NCBI GenBank assembly: GCA_905221605.1 | Contig: CAJNDS010002535.1 | Span: forward strand, 1,092,001 to 1,152,000 | From: Symbiodinium natans | Taxonomy: Eukaryota > Sar > Dinophyceae > Suessiales > Symbiodiniaceae | Reading direction: 5' to 3' | Length of the DNA: 60,000 nt | Part shown: piece after piece, positions 44,084 through 54,815 of the stretch | Layout of the letters: each line of letters begins with the position of its first letter | Position numbering within the stretch: position 1 is the stretch's first letter | Position numbers and translations under genes: made by a program | The notes under the pieces: model-generated | Told to the model about the DNA's origin: nothing | Seen by the model: the letters and a program-made list of their open reading frames with translations, nothing else | Database searches by the model: none

Positions 44084-45923
44084 CTTACGATTCCAAGGCG
44101 GCAGCTGTGCATGAGGTGCACTGATGTCCTCGCCAATGCTATCGATACCTTCTTCAGGGACTTGGCTCATACCTCCATGCACACCTAATTACCCATCACG
44201 TGCCCATCATTCCCATCGTTCACCCTGGTTCACCTGCAGGAACGGTCTGTCTGCAGACCTTCTCTGCTGTCCCCATGGCGGATTCATTAGAACAAGGTCG
44301 CAAGCACAATCTGGATCATCTGCCACCTTCAGAGCACTCTGTGTTCTGGTCTAACAGCAGCAACGGCATTAAGAAAAGTTTCTTCTCACCTCCGCCACAT
44401 CGCAGCGCAAGACGCGAGCTCGTGCTGACAGGTCTTGCGCCTGCAGTGCTGGTGAAAGTGAAGAAATTGTTAGCACAGAAGCTTTAATTATGTTTTATCA
44501 GTGCCTGATCTTTCGAACAAGCAGACACGGATCCTGTCTCCTTCCCGCTAACCCAACCCTTCCCCCCATGCCAAATTTTGTGACGCACCCCACCCCCCCG
44601 CTGTGTGGGACCCCTCCCAACGCTTGGAGGAGCTGCAAACCGATGCCCGCCTGGCGGCTTTTCTGGAACCCCGACCCGGGACCGCCAGGGGACCCCCCCC
44701 GTGACCCCCCCCCCCCCGTGACCCCCCCCCCCCCAAAACCCCCCCCCCCTCCGCGGGGACCCTGGGACCCCCGGCTGCCAGGCGGCGCGCGCAAGCGTTC
44801 ACAATTATGTTTTCTCATTGCCTGGTGAGTGATCGTGTTCGAGTTTTGTGTTGCTGAAAGAATCCCTTTCTTGGCGCAGGCCTGAAGTGCATCTTCAAGC
44901 GCATCAACAGCTGCAGCATCGACCTCAAGACGCATTGCATCATTGCGTCATTGCGGGGCGCATCCTGATTCCATGTGTAACACATTCTAACACATTCTAA
45001 CACATTCTGTCACATTGCTAACATTACTTTGCTTCTCGCCTCGACGAAAGTGACACGTGGCGCACCCAGAAGCAATGCCCCGATTCCCAGGATGCCGTTT
45101 CCAGCACCAAGGTCCACAACACCCTCAGTGCATACTCCAAACAAAATGCCGCACTGAAAAAGCCTTGACCTTGCCATCATCAGACTGCTTAGGGCTCAAG
45201 AATGCTCATCGCCTTCTTGAATCCCTGAATGACTGACTGAGTCTGTGCACATGCGATGAGTTTGTGCACATGCGATGGCTTGAAGTGGTGCTGTGTCAGC
45301 AAACACGCATTGACGTTAAACCTTTGCAGTGAAGGGTTCACATTCAATCAAACCGGGGGCCTTTTCCATCTCAGCAAACGTATCCTGACAGGCATCGATC
45401 GGTGAATCCATCAACTGTGCTTGCGAGTTCTTGGTCGTGCAACTCCGCTTGTGCCTGTCCTGGACGTTTATCCCCAGCAGCCAGCGAGCAGCGATATCTC
45501 CATCAGTGGCATACCTGTGGTGGGTGCGGATTCCAAGAGGTTTCACCGATGAAATCGGTCAAAAGAAATACTTTAGGTCGCCCAGCTCTTGGTGGAATCG
45601 TGGCTGAGGTTGCATGCTGGCTGAGCCAAGCTTGGTGGGTCTAGAAGCATGTGTGAGCTTCGTGACTTTCGGATTTAAGTTAGGGGCCACCAAGGCTTGA
45701 GGCTGCAAGGAGCAAAGTGACTGTAGAAACATTAAAAACATATATGGGCAGGGGTGTCTTTCCAACTGCTCACACGATGAAGCGAAGGACGACTTGCTTG
45801 CAAGAGAAACCACATCTCCGACCTCTCCCATGCCTGGCAAGTCCGGGTCCCCATGGTGACGACAAGTTGCTGCTCCAGTTTCGCATTCTTTGACGGATGG
45901 TTTGGCAGCCCGGAGAGCTCCAT
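44084..45923 (-). CDS. METTL5-like N6-adenine methyltransferase, seven exons, 3' end unresolved
   Basis: Family members (METTL5 with TRMT112) make m6A on 18S rRNA. Exons on the minus strand: 45871-45923 (ATG, GCCATGG context; ends KLEQ), 45475-45514 (YATDGDIAARWLL), about 45040-45160 (VVDLGAGNGILGIG, SAM motif I, to VTFVE), 44882-44923 (VDAAAVDALEDALQ), 44390-44440 (ending VLRCDVAE), 44234-44326 (CDLVLMNPPWGQQRR, then ADRPFLQ) and 44084-44148 (ALARTSVHLMHS). They match in order human METTL5 LEQYPTRPHIAARML, VVADLGCGCG, CDV, VIMNPPFGTK and ALEMARTAVYSLH. Introns 1, 3 and 4 are GC-AG, 5 and 6 GT-AG, all with AG|G acceptors. Junctions 3-6 are all phase 0. Exon 2's end, exon 3's start and the C-terminal exon(s) are uncertain. 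The gene name is by motif match, not search. Confidence 0.85.
44690..44756. repeat. C-rich low-complexity tract inside intron 4
   Basis: Four to five runs of 8-16 C separated by GTGA or AAAA. It lies within the 441-bp GC-AG intron (44441-44881) of the methyltransferase gene. The G-rich strand is the transcribed-sense strand, so the pre-mRNA would carry G runs able to form quadruplexes. Confidence 0.85.
44981..45020. repeat. 10-bp repeat CACATTCTAA, in intron 3
   Basis: Three to four units (CACATTCTAA twice, then CACATTCTGT and CACATTGCTA) inside the 116-bp intron between motif I and the next helix of the methyltransferase gene. Confidence 0.7.
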
Positions 45924-46090
45924 GGCCTTCGACTGCTAAATGCTGCACCATTTCGCGCAACAAAGCCATGTAAGGCATACGTAAGCCGCTGTGCCCCCTG
46001 CCAAGTGCTTTTGCTTCCACACAGCACCTAGCAAGCCGAAAAACAAAAATCTTGCGCCGCAATTTGGAGGCTGTTCGTGGCTGTTCAGGC

Positions 46091-46700
46091 CCGGCACTCT
46101 GCCAGCAGGTCTTGGACTGTGTGAACGCAGAACGCAAGGATCTTCCCAGTCAGATGTTCTTGGGGCCTCAAGCTTCTCTCTGTGCGACTAGGTTCGGGCA
46201 CCAGCTGCTGCTCTTCGAGTTCGCCTATTGCAAGAAGGCCAAGGTTGGCTCTCAGCAACTGGCATTTGGCAGTAAAACTGCGGATATTGCCTCCAGGAAA
46301 CTTGTTGCAGGGCAGCCATGACCTTAACCCAGCGATTGCGGCGCAGCACTTTACTCGCATTCGATGGATCCCAAACCCGGACAGCAGAGGTTCAGGTCAG
46401 GATGGCAGCATGTGTAGACCAGTCGCGCACGGAACAACAGCAGCGCGGTGCGAAAAGCCATTCGGCGGCAAACCTGCGGAGCGAGGAATTGACTTCGCGG
46501 TCGTGCGCAACTACCCCAAAATTCCAAACGGTTCTAAGCGACTCTGCTTCTGTTGACAATCTTGCTATGGCCTCTCTGTGCACGGTGCACAGGTAGTTGC
46601 CAACAATGCGGCAGCAGGGATTGCAAAGTTGCTTCCATTACTGAAAGAAACCTTTGAGGCCGGTGCACTGGAAAGCTTGCAATGTGCTAGGACTGTATGT
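46091..46700 (+). CDS. Candidate gene divergent from the METTL5-like gene, unknown protein
   Basis: A GCCAGCAG|GTC site at about 46108 opens a frame LDCVNAERKDLPSQMFL, then RFGHQLLLFEFAYCKKAK and TADIASRKLVAG, to a TGA at 46319. A second segment from about 46583 (GCACAG|GTA) reads VVANNAAAGIAKLLPLLKET then FEAGALESLQCAR. Both are strongly helix-like. Phase between the two does not match directly, so an unseen exon or a different junction is needed. The possible start lies within about 200 bp of the methyltransferase ATG, so the two could share a bidirectional control region. No family recognised. Confidence 0.33.
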
Positions 46701-46799
46701 AGGCACAGAATCACACAGAGTCTTTGTAGTTTCGGATGTGAGGCTTGGGGTCTGGGTCTCTGGGCTTCGAACCTCATGTTAAGACGCTTTTCAACTTGA

Positions 46800-47500
46800 A
46801 TCAGCTCAGTAGCTCAGTGTGCAACCAAACCAGATAATGGATTGATTGCTCTGCATTGCACTATGATGCTACATGATGCTACCCTGTTCTTGACGGCGCT
46901 CCTTGACATGGAGCCCTGATTGCTGACACACATCTGATCACCGAAGCACGGTGCTGCCATGCCCTTCGACAAGTATCAGCATTTCTCTTTTGGCTGCACA
47001 GCTTGTTACGCGCACGGCTGGGAGCTCTGTATGCTTCAGGTCCCAAATCTTTGTGAAACCGGACACAAGCCGAACATTGTCAACGCAATCTCCCATGTGT
47101 TAGCAACTCCCTGCACTCGCTTGATTCGTTCATGATCAAAGCGTTGAAGAATATGGGCTAGGCTTGTGGAAATCCAAAAGTCCTCAATTCTCACCCTCAT
47201 GGACGTGATGTGTGGTGAAACAGCGACTGACGCGAGACAAGGTCTTCTTGCCTGAAACAAGGCTTCATGCACACAACACCCGATAACGTCTTTGCATTAC
47301 ATTCGCCAAAGACCTTTACATATTGACATGACCCATCGAAGCACGTGGCTGGCGAAGTAATTAATAGTAACATATAATAACCTTTGAAGTTCCCTGATGG
47401 GCCCCATGCTGTGAAAAGACGCCGTAAACGCGTTTGCAAAGGAACCAAGCCGGCTGAGCACTGCTTCCCCGCTAGTTATTTCCGCTGACCTGGTTTTTGA
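46800..47500. other. Spacer, nothing recognised
   Basis: Only short overlapping minus-strand frames. No repeats. Confidence 0.35.
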
Positions 47501-47866
47501 ATGTTTTTTGGATTCCGCATGCTTATCGCCGGGCAGAAGCGGCAACAGTTACAAGGATGGGGCGTGTGGGGGACGCGAGATCCTCGCAACTGCGATGGCT
47601 TGGGAATTTTGGAGTTTGTTGATTATGTCTTCGCATGTCTTCACATGCCACAGCAAGCAAGGTTTTGGTTCTTGACAGAGCGTGTACGTGTTTTGGGGTC
47701 GCGAAACATCCCGTTTGACAGTTTAGATCCTCAGCTCGTCTTCTCGCATGTCAAGAGTGCGCCGACTGTTACGAGGCTTGCACTGGGCTGCACGATTGGG
47801 GACTACTGCCGTTCCTGTATATCTGAGATATCTGAGCGAATCAGTGTGTTTCACGGCAGCATCTGA
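47501..47866 (+). CDS. Hypothetical 121-codon ORF
   Basis: ATG at 47501, TGA at 47864-47866. After a weak N-terminus it reads LGILEFVDYVFACLHMP, then RFWFLTERVRVLGSRNI and FSHVKSAPTVTRLALG, a good alternation of hydrophobic and charged residues. The core may be an exon. No family recognised. Antisense frames of 69-111 codons overlap its 3' part. Confidence 0.33.
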   Translation: MFFGFRMLIAGQKRQQLQGWGVWGTRDPRNCDGLGILEFVDYVFACLHMPQQARFWFLTERVRVLGSRNIPFDSLDPQLVFSHVKSAPTVTRLALGCTIGDYCRSCISEISERISVFHGSI

Positions 47867-48779
47867 CACGACTGAGTTCCTGCAGATGATGAAGCCAGAT
47901 GATGAAGCCAAGTGGAAAGCATAGCGTCCAAGCGCATTCCTTTCTCTGTGTTGAACCATGCAGAAACAACAAACCGGCCAGAGATGCACCTGCCCTTCTG
48001 TCCTCGTCTGAGTAGTTTGAAGACGCCCGCAAGGTCTCGCGTGCATTTCGTTTTGCACACTTTTTACAAACTTGCCTGCTACACTGGTGTTCCACGATGC
48101 CCTGCTGTCACATTGGCCGCCTTCCGGCGTTCCTGAATACCGGTCCCGCTATTGTTGCTGCGCTGTACGCTCCGCGGATCGGTCTGCTGCTGTGATTATC
48201 CTGCTGCCTGGGGTCTTCTGGAACCTGCGAGTTTTCAGCTCAACTGCTTTCGAAAGAAACGAGTAAGGGTGCTTGTTCTGTGCTGAACAGCACAAATCCC
48301 CAACACAAACGCAACAAAGCACACGCGTCCTGATAAATACCTCCACTATCACACAAGTACCGGCCTGCAAAATAAGATGTCTGCACGCAGAACGTACCTG
48401 TGGCGGAGGGCTTTTTAGGCGCACAACATGGCACAACAGTAGCTTTGATGCTTATATAGACTAGAGTCAATTGCCAGTCAAGTGCAGTTAGAAGACGAAA
48501 AGCCTAGTGAAAGCTGCAAAAAAACAGGGTCAAGCCAGAACCCAAAAACAATCCGAATGAAAACAGTGCCGGAGTGAAACCCCCACTTTAACATCCATTC
48601 CGTATGCACACTTTATAGAAGAGCATAAGAAGATAATATTGCGATGAAGGGTAATTGATTAGTTGAGGCGAAAAAACCTCATGTTACGGCGTGTCTGTCG
48701 GAAGCGTACAGACTGAGACTGCGTGTTGGCTTTGGTTGTACCCGGTCCAGAACATCCAGAACTCATCAATTCGCCGCAG
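47867..48779. other. Spacer, nothing recognised
   Basis: Short overlapping frames on both strands and no repeat before the CGCCGCAGT array. Confidence 0.35.
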
Positions 48780-49600
48780 CACGCGTGCGCGCCGCAGTCA
48801 GCTCTCGCGCCCCTCCGGCTCCTATTTGTACTACAATTCAACGAAAATCCCTCGGCTTCCCGCGCTGCAGTACGCGCCGCAATACGCGCCGCAGTCCGCT
48901 CTCGCGACCCTCCGGCTCTGTCCTCCCATTTCTACACATTTGCACTATAATTCAACGAAACTCCCGCACCGCAGACGCGCCGCAATGCGCCGCAGTACGC
49001 GCCTGAGTACGCTCTCGCGCCCCTCCGGCTCTGTCCTCCGAGTTCTACTTTTGTACTACAATTCAACGAAAACCCCTCAGCTTCCCGCGCAGTACTCGCC
49101 GCGGTACGCACCGCAATCTGCTCTCGCGCACCTCCGGCTGTGTCCTCCCAGTACTACATTCGTACTACAATTCACAACGAAAATCCCTCAGCTTCCCGCG
49201 CCGCAGTACGCGCCGCAGTACGCGCCGCAGTACGCGCCGCAGTACGCGCCGCAGTACGCGCCGCAGTCCGCTCTCGCGCCCCTCCGCCCTTTGGTTCTGT
49301 CCTCCCAGTACTACATTTGTACTACAATTCAACGAAAATCCCTCAGCTTCCAGTGCCACAGTACGCGCCGCAGTATACGCGCCGCAGTATACGCGCCGCA
49401 GTCCGCTCTCGTACCCCTCCGGCTCTGTCCTCCCAGTACTATACATTTGTACGCCGCAGTCCGCTCTTGCGCCCCTCCAGCTCTGTTCTCCCAGTACTAC
49501 ATTTGCAATTCAACCAAAATCCCTCAGCTTCGCGCGCCGCAGTACGCCTCCGGCTCTGTCCTCCTGGTACTACATTTGTAATACATTCAACGAAAATCAT
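48780..49600. repeat. Seven-unit tandem array with nested 12-bp repeats
   Basis: Units of about 110-180 bp carry TTTGTACTACAATTCAACG then AAAAYCC; the ACAATTCA-type core recurs near 48833, 48947, 49058, 49167, 49324, 49506 and 49583. Between cores lie CGCCGCAGTACG units, six in a row at about 49200-49271, then CTCTCGCGCCCCTCCGGCTC and TGTCCTCCCAGTACTACA. Unit length differs mainly by the number of 12-mers. The plus frame of 296 codons across it is a repeat translation. Confidence 0.93.
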
Positions 49601-49920
49601 TCCCGGTTGCGTTTTCATATCGCTCTCATCCCGGTTTCGTTTTCATCCCCGCAGGCGCCATCCCAGTCGCGTTCACCCCGTTTTCGCTCCGTCTCGTTGT
49701 GATCCCCGTGCCATCCCCGTTTCATATTCATCCCCGTTTAGTTTCACCCGTTTCGTTTTCATCCGGCCAATCTGATCCCCACGCCATCCCCATTTTGTTT
49801 TCATCCCCGTTTTGTTTTCATCCCTGTTTCGTTTTCATCCCGCGGCTCTGATCCCCCGTTTCGTTCTCATCCCCGCTTCGTTTTCATCCCCGTTTCGCTT
49901 TCACCCCGCGCCGCCATTCC
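49601..49920. repeat. CATCCCCGTTTCGTTTT repeat
   Basis: About fifteen imperfect copies of a 17-18 bp unit, TTTCGTTTTCATCCCCG, with substitutions (TTTTGTTTTCATCCCCG, TTTCGCTTTCACCCCGC). It follows directly on the previous array. Confidence 0.88.
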
Positions 49921-52540
49921 CCGGCATCGCTCTTTCGCGTCTTGAACCTAAACGAGAACCCAACCAACATCCGAGATGATTTTGGGAAAAACTCTCACCC
50001 ACGCCGTCGAAACGATGGGAAATTCACGCTCCCAGCGGCCACAAACCACTGACATGGAAGTTGGTAAATCGATGCAAAGCGTCACCGCGTCACATTGGCA
50101 GAATTATGACAACTGCTACATGTCTTGCTATACATGCTTTGGCTATGGCCAACTAGCAGCTTGCACTGGAATGACAAACTCGCGAAACAGGCATTCCCTC
50201 AAAGACAGTGGTCACTTCTGGCCATGGTGAACCTCCATCTCCTCCTGTACTTGGCAGTACCTCGTGCAAGCTTCGCACCGCCCCTAGAGTGAAGCAGCTA
50301 AGTTTCGCTGGCGAATTCAAAATGCAAAGCAGCTGGCAAAACGTGTTGGGTTTGTTGTTTGTTCTACTTTGCTTATTTCTACTTCAATGGCACAAGAAGT
50401 GCTGCGGCAGCACAAGCTCAAGCGCTGTGCAAAGATGTTTAAACTATGCACACAACTCGCACCCACCTTAGAGCCTTAGAGCTGGGACTTGCGTGTGGAT
50501 CGAACATGCCGCCCATTCTGGACAGGGCATCCCGCACACACGGGAAGCCCTTGTGGCGGCGCTTCCCGCTCCATCCCCTTCCTGGCCTCCAAACCCTCGG
50601 GTTGCGTCGGTTGCGTCCGGTTGTCCAGACGTTTGTGCGACCTATTGCTTTGGATGCAGTGCTTGCGCATCTCCCATCGCTCAAGTAGCTTAAATTTTGA
50701 TTTGGTGGTTGGCCCACACCTTCCACCGTGCCAGCTTTCGTGCAACACATCTCGCGTGCAACACATCTCGCGCTCCTTGCTGCTGCCATCGACGCCGAAC
50801 CAAATGAGAGGCATCAGAACTAGCCCGGCAAACAAAATGGCCCAATCTACCCCAAACCACCGTCTGATGATCCCACACTGGCCTCTTTCTTGAACATGAG
50901 TTGACACCGTCCAAACTGGCGCCAGTCCCCGGCGCAAAGCTGCAAACCCAGATCCATGCCTCCTAAAGCAACACTAGCTCCTTGTTTTCTCTCACTACGA
51001 ACTGACACTCCCCTCTTCTCAACTAGCATTTAAGTGCGACAAGTAAATCTGGGTTGCCTCCGCTAAAGCGAGCATTCAATTCTGTCCTTCTCTCCTGCCC
51101 GAAAACTCACATACTTCGAACACCGCCTGGAGCATATGAACAGTGAGGCATTCTCTGGGATTGCACTGTTACAGTGGCAGAGAATCAGGAGTGGGCACTC
51201 CATGGATACTCTGCAGAACTTTCCGGGGTGGGCACTCCAGGGATACTCTGCGGGATTCTTTGTGGTCTTCCCTAAATATGAGTGTGTGCAAACGATGCAG
51301 GCCAAGAAATCCGAAGGGGTACAGGAGCATGGCTGAGCTATCAAGACAACCCCCCCCCCCCCTCCCGAAGATGGGAAGGAAAAACCATTTGAGCTGACAT
51401 TTCCTGACTCGCCGACTCTGTGCAAAAGCTCGCATTCCATCACGAAATACACTCCCGGACTGTATCAAACTGGTCTGGCATGTGCGCTGAGTGTTGTTGT
51501 GTAAACGGGATGTATCAGCATAAAACTGGAGAGGTAACGTGTACTACGCAAGCTCAGATGAGAAAAAGACTCGCTGGTGAACCGCAACTCCATGTTGGCC
51601 ATCTACATTTGTCAAATCATGCGAGGTGGTGGCTGCCATGAATGAACTCTGGCAGCTTCAACTCATGCTTACCAACAGCCCTTCTTCGACCCTGGAAGTT
51701 GAAAAACCAAACAAAAACGCCGACATGACTGACCACCTCAAACGACATTTGTGAGTTGTTCAAAATACCTGTCCCAGGGCAACCATGAAGTAGGCTCCCT
51801 TTCTATATTCCCCTTTGAAGAAACTCTTTTTAGAACAATCTCACAGTCTCACTGAGCCAGCTGCTCTCCCTGAGGGTAGATGAGAGCCAATCCGTCCTGC
51901 ACATCGGCACCACTGATTTCAGAAAGTGGCCATTTGCCCCACCCATTCGCTGCATTGCCTCACTCACACTCGTATCATTCCACCCTAATGTAGCTCTTCC
52001 GGACGGCCTACGTGGCAAGTGGGGCAGGTGAATCAATTTCAAATTCCGGCTTCCCACGATTTTAAAGCATTGCTAAGAAGAGCAAAGCTGGACACTTCGC
52101 GCGCTGAGTCGCAAAGTGTAAAGGCCAACACTGTGCAAACACCGTAACTCCTGAAAAGCCTCACAAGCAACAGCTCCTCAGGTTCGAAAACCACAGGCTT
52201 CGGCCGGAAGGCGACGTGGAATGCACTCAGTCCACCCTGGCAGCAGAAAATACAGAAAAAACAATGGTGAACATGTCAAAACACCATGTCACAATGTCGT
52301 GAACAAAATATCATGACTGCGCTTCTCATTTCCCAGCCTAGCTTGTGGTGTCATGTTGTCACAACATAACGCGTTGAATCTCACTGTGCCATGTGCTTAT
52401 ATCCTAACAGTGTGTCATGAAAGAACCTGCACCCAAGCATTGCCCCGCCCCAGCGTGGCACACTTGCCGCGCGTACAACAGGTTGTCCTTTAAGGAAACA
52501 TGCTGCACACGTTGTAAAGCAGAGGTCCGGTCAATCCTGG
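49921..52540. other. Gene-poor stretch
   Basis: 50321-50440 (plus) has a frame with a clear hydrophobic helix (VLGLLFVLLCLFLLQW), perhaps a membrane segment. A GTGGGCACTCCA(T/G)GGATACTCTGC phrase is duplicated at about 51190 and 51228. 51347-51363 is poly-C. No gene is called. Confidence 0.35.
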
Positions 52541-52882
52541 ATGTCCGAGAACGCGCTGCTTCTTGCATCTGCCCCTGAAGCATTCTATAAGAGTCGCACA
52601 ATTAAAAAAAGTGTCGGAAAACCTATTTTCCCGACGGAGGTGCTGCCTCTAGGCAACGCAGGGCCCGTCAATCTATCGCCTTTCGCTTGGTTTGATGTCT
52701 CACCCTGGGCAGGATGCACTGACAATGAAAAAGTTCTCATGACTGTGACTGGACAGCGCAGGGCTGCACAAGTCTGCTTAAAGTCTACAAAGTCAGCAAT
52801 AAGCAAAAACTATAGTTGCATGAGCCAGCCAGGCTCTATTTACACAAGCACTGACAATACCATCAAGCCACGCAAGAGCTAA
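52541..52882 (+). CDS. Hypothetical 113-codon ORF
   Basis: ATG at 52541, TAA at the end. It reads KPIFPTEVLPLGNAGPVNL, then FAWFDVSPWAGCTDNEKV and LMTVTGQRRAAQVCLKS, without low complexity. No family recognised. A 73-codon antisense frame overlaps. Confidence 0.3.
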   Translation: MSENALLLASAPEAFYKSRTIKKSVGKPIFPTEVLPLGNAGPVNLSPFAWFDVSPWAGCTDNEKVLMTVTGQRRAAQVCLKSTKSAISKNYSCMSQPGSIYTSTDNTIKPRKS

Positions 52883-53532
52883 GTAAGCTCTATTTCCCAA
52901 AAGGCCACGAGAGGCCTGATGACTCCCAGCCAACTGAAAACGAATGGCTGATCATGCGGTGAGGCCTTTGCGATCAAATGCTCTTTCAACTCATGGACAC
53001 TTGGGGGTGAGGGCCTGGGACGAAAGCCTTGACGAAAGCTAGTTAAGGTACCCCGACGGAAGAGCATTCACCAGGAACGAAGGCGTGCAGCCGAGCAGGC
53101 ACACGCAAAGTCAGCAGGCCGTGTCACTTTTTTGCCGCGCGCCAAGGCTGGGGTCGGAATTCGGCTTGCATAAGGAGTCCAGAGGAACCGACAGGGGGGA
53201 AGGCCCAGGTTGCTTGACATGGGACCCCTGGGATCCGCAGAAAACGGTGTTCAGTTGCACCAATATAGAGAAATGAACACCAGCCCGTTTCCCCAAAACA
53301 TGCGTTTCGGCACCGGAAATTGCCCGGGTTTGCTGCTTTTCGTGGCGGAGCCTCCGGGGGCCCTGTATACCTATCTGGTTGTAAGCTTCGCTTAGGTAAG
53401 ATACTCCGCTAGCTCCTCAGAGGCTAGCTTTCGTGATAAACGAGCCTCGCGGTGTTGAGAGCCTCTGCGCGAGCTCCGCTTCCACGCGAACCGACGCCCA
53501 GCCTCCCCTCGGACCGTGCTTGGCCTAAAAAT

Positions 53533-53891
53533 ACGAGGTCGCAGAAATTGATGCCGTGTTGCAAAACTCTGCAGGGCATATTGACGGTGCTGCTGAAGCG
53601 GTCGAGGATGCCCTCGTTGCTGACGACAATTCCGCAGGCTGCTGTTCTCCATGAAAGGCCGAAGACAGATTAGATGGGCAAAACAAAGACAATGCCGAAG
53701 AGTTGCTTGACTTGGACACTGGGGAACACCGCCCACAGGTCAAACTCACAGGCCACATGTTGCTGCGTCGGACAGTACTCAGAGAAGGGCACCTGCCAAA
53801 GAGCCTGCACTGGTTATCCATAGAGAGCGTATTCCACTATGTACTTGAAATCCTACTCACTACTCCTAGGTCCAAGGTATTCGGGAGCTGA
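53533..53891 (+). pseudogene. Candidate coding segment broken by one TGA
   Basis: After a TAA the frame reads EVAEIDAVLQNSAGHIDGAA, then EAVEDALVADDNSAGC, meets a TGA at about 53652-53654, and continues in the same frame as AEDRLDGQNKDNAEELLDL to a final stop at 53891. Both sides are acidic and helix-like, so an in-frame stop mutation or short skipped segment is more likely than two unrelated frames. No family recognised. The minus strand is also open here. Confidence 0.3.
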
Positions 53892-53957
53892 GAACACTGC
53901 AATAAAGACCAAAAACAGCATAGCGATCACCTGGAGGCCGACGGTTGATTGACGCCC

Positions 53958-54326
53958 TCATTGGTTGGCAGGGGAACGCCAGTACAATGATGGGAGGATG
54001 CTGTCAGGAGTCTTCTGGCATACTCCTGCTCCCACGATTACACGGCGCACTCCTTCAAGCAAGCGCCACTGCACGATAGCTTCCACTTGCGTGAGGACCG
54101 TAAGAGCCGTCAGCTGTTCGGACCTTTCATTGCAGCAGCAGTTACTTTGACTGCAGTTCAGCACACGCGCAACTATGTCGACAAAGAGTCGACTAACATG
54201 AAGAGTGGAAGGCCCCAACGGCAGCTTGGCTTCGATCCTTGTGTAGGCGAATCGGCAAATCAGACTGACGTCGCGATTGCGCGATGCCAAATCATGCGAC
54301 GCACTGCTGAGGGCTGGTGCCCACAT
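53958..54326 (-). CDS. Candidate exon, possibly the 3' end of a minus-strand gene
   Basis: Ends in TGA at 53958-53960. The C-terminal part reads ALTVLTQVEAIVQWRLL, then EGVRRVIVGAGVCQKTPD and LPSLYWRSPANQ. The upstream end is unclear. It lies downstream of the 54579-54815 candidate on the same strand and could belong to the same gene. No family recognised; a 100-codon plus frame overlaps. Confidence 0.25.
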   Translation of the reverse strand: MWAPALSSASHDLASRNRDVSLICRFAYTRIEAKLPLGPSTLHVSRLFVDIVARVLNCSQSNCCCNERSEQLTALTVLTQVEAIVQWRLLEGVRRVIVGAGVCQKTPDSILPSLYWRSPANQ

Positions 54327-54578
54327 GTTCCCACCTCAAAGAACAATACCAGAAATCCACAGGTGGGCAGGCCACGCTTGCCCCGTTAAGGTACTTGTCA
54401 GTTACTTGTCCATAGACAAGTGCGACCTGAACAAAACAACGGCGTCATGTGTCCACGAATTGCTTCTCGGCTCTTGAAATTCCAGTGGCTGATGTTGGTT
54501 CTCCAAGTCTTTGAATTCGACTGCACGGTTGCTGTAGGTAGATAGCATCAACCATGTCACGCATGCAATGTATGTAAC

Positions 54579-54815
54579 TCAATGCTTTCCCGCTGATTGA
54601 TACAGCCAGGTCAAGCTTGAGCCACCGAAGCTAAGCGGGGCTCTCCGAGCAACGAAAACGCGCGCCCAAGCCTGCCAATCCTTCTCTACATCCATGGCAC
54701 AGGCACCGTATGCCCAAGCCTCAAACTCCTTGCCAGCGCTGCTGTTCAGGAAGACTCTCAGCGAATACTTCGAGATCCTTCCAGGATGCATGGTGATTGC
54801 TGTGTGGCCTTGCAC
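54579..54815 (-). CDS. Candidate exon, unknown protein
   Basis: A minus-strand frame with MHPGRISKYSLRVFLNSS, then AGKEFEAWAYGACAMDVEK and DWQAWARVFVARRAPLSFGG. Charged and aromatic residues alternate as in a globular domain, with no competing long frame on the plus strand. It ends in TGA after SAGKH. No family recognised. Confidence 0.35.
   Translation of the reverse strand: MQGHTAITMHPGRISKYSLRVFLNSSAGKEFEAWAYGACAMDVEKDWQAWARVFVARRAPLSFGGSSLTWLYQSAGKH

Noticed and set aside
46755-46780. tRNA T-arm (GGTTCGAAGCC on the minus strand)
   Set aside because: Neither the T-stem nor a cloverleaf with acceptor pairing could be formed around it. A second TTCGAAC near 37090 failed the same test.
48691-49581. 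296-codon plus frame with repeated QYAPQ peptides
   Set aside because: It is a translation of the 12-bp and longer repeats, with the frame kept open by the repeat composition. There is no non-repetitive domain.
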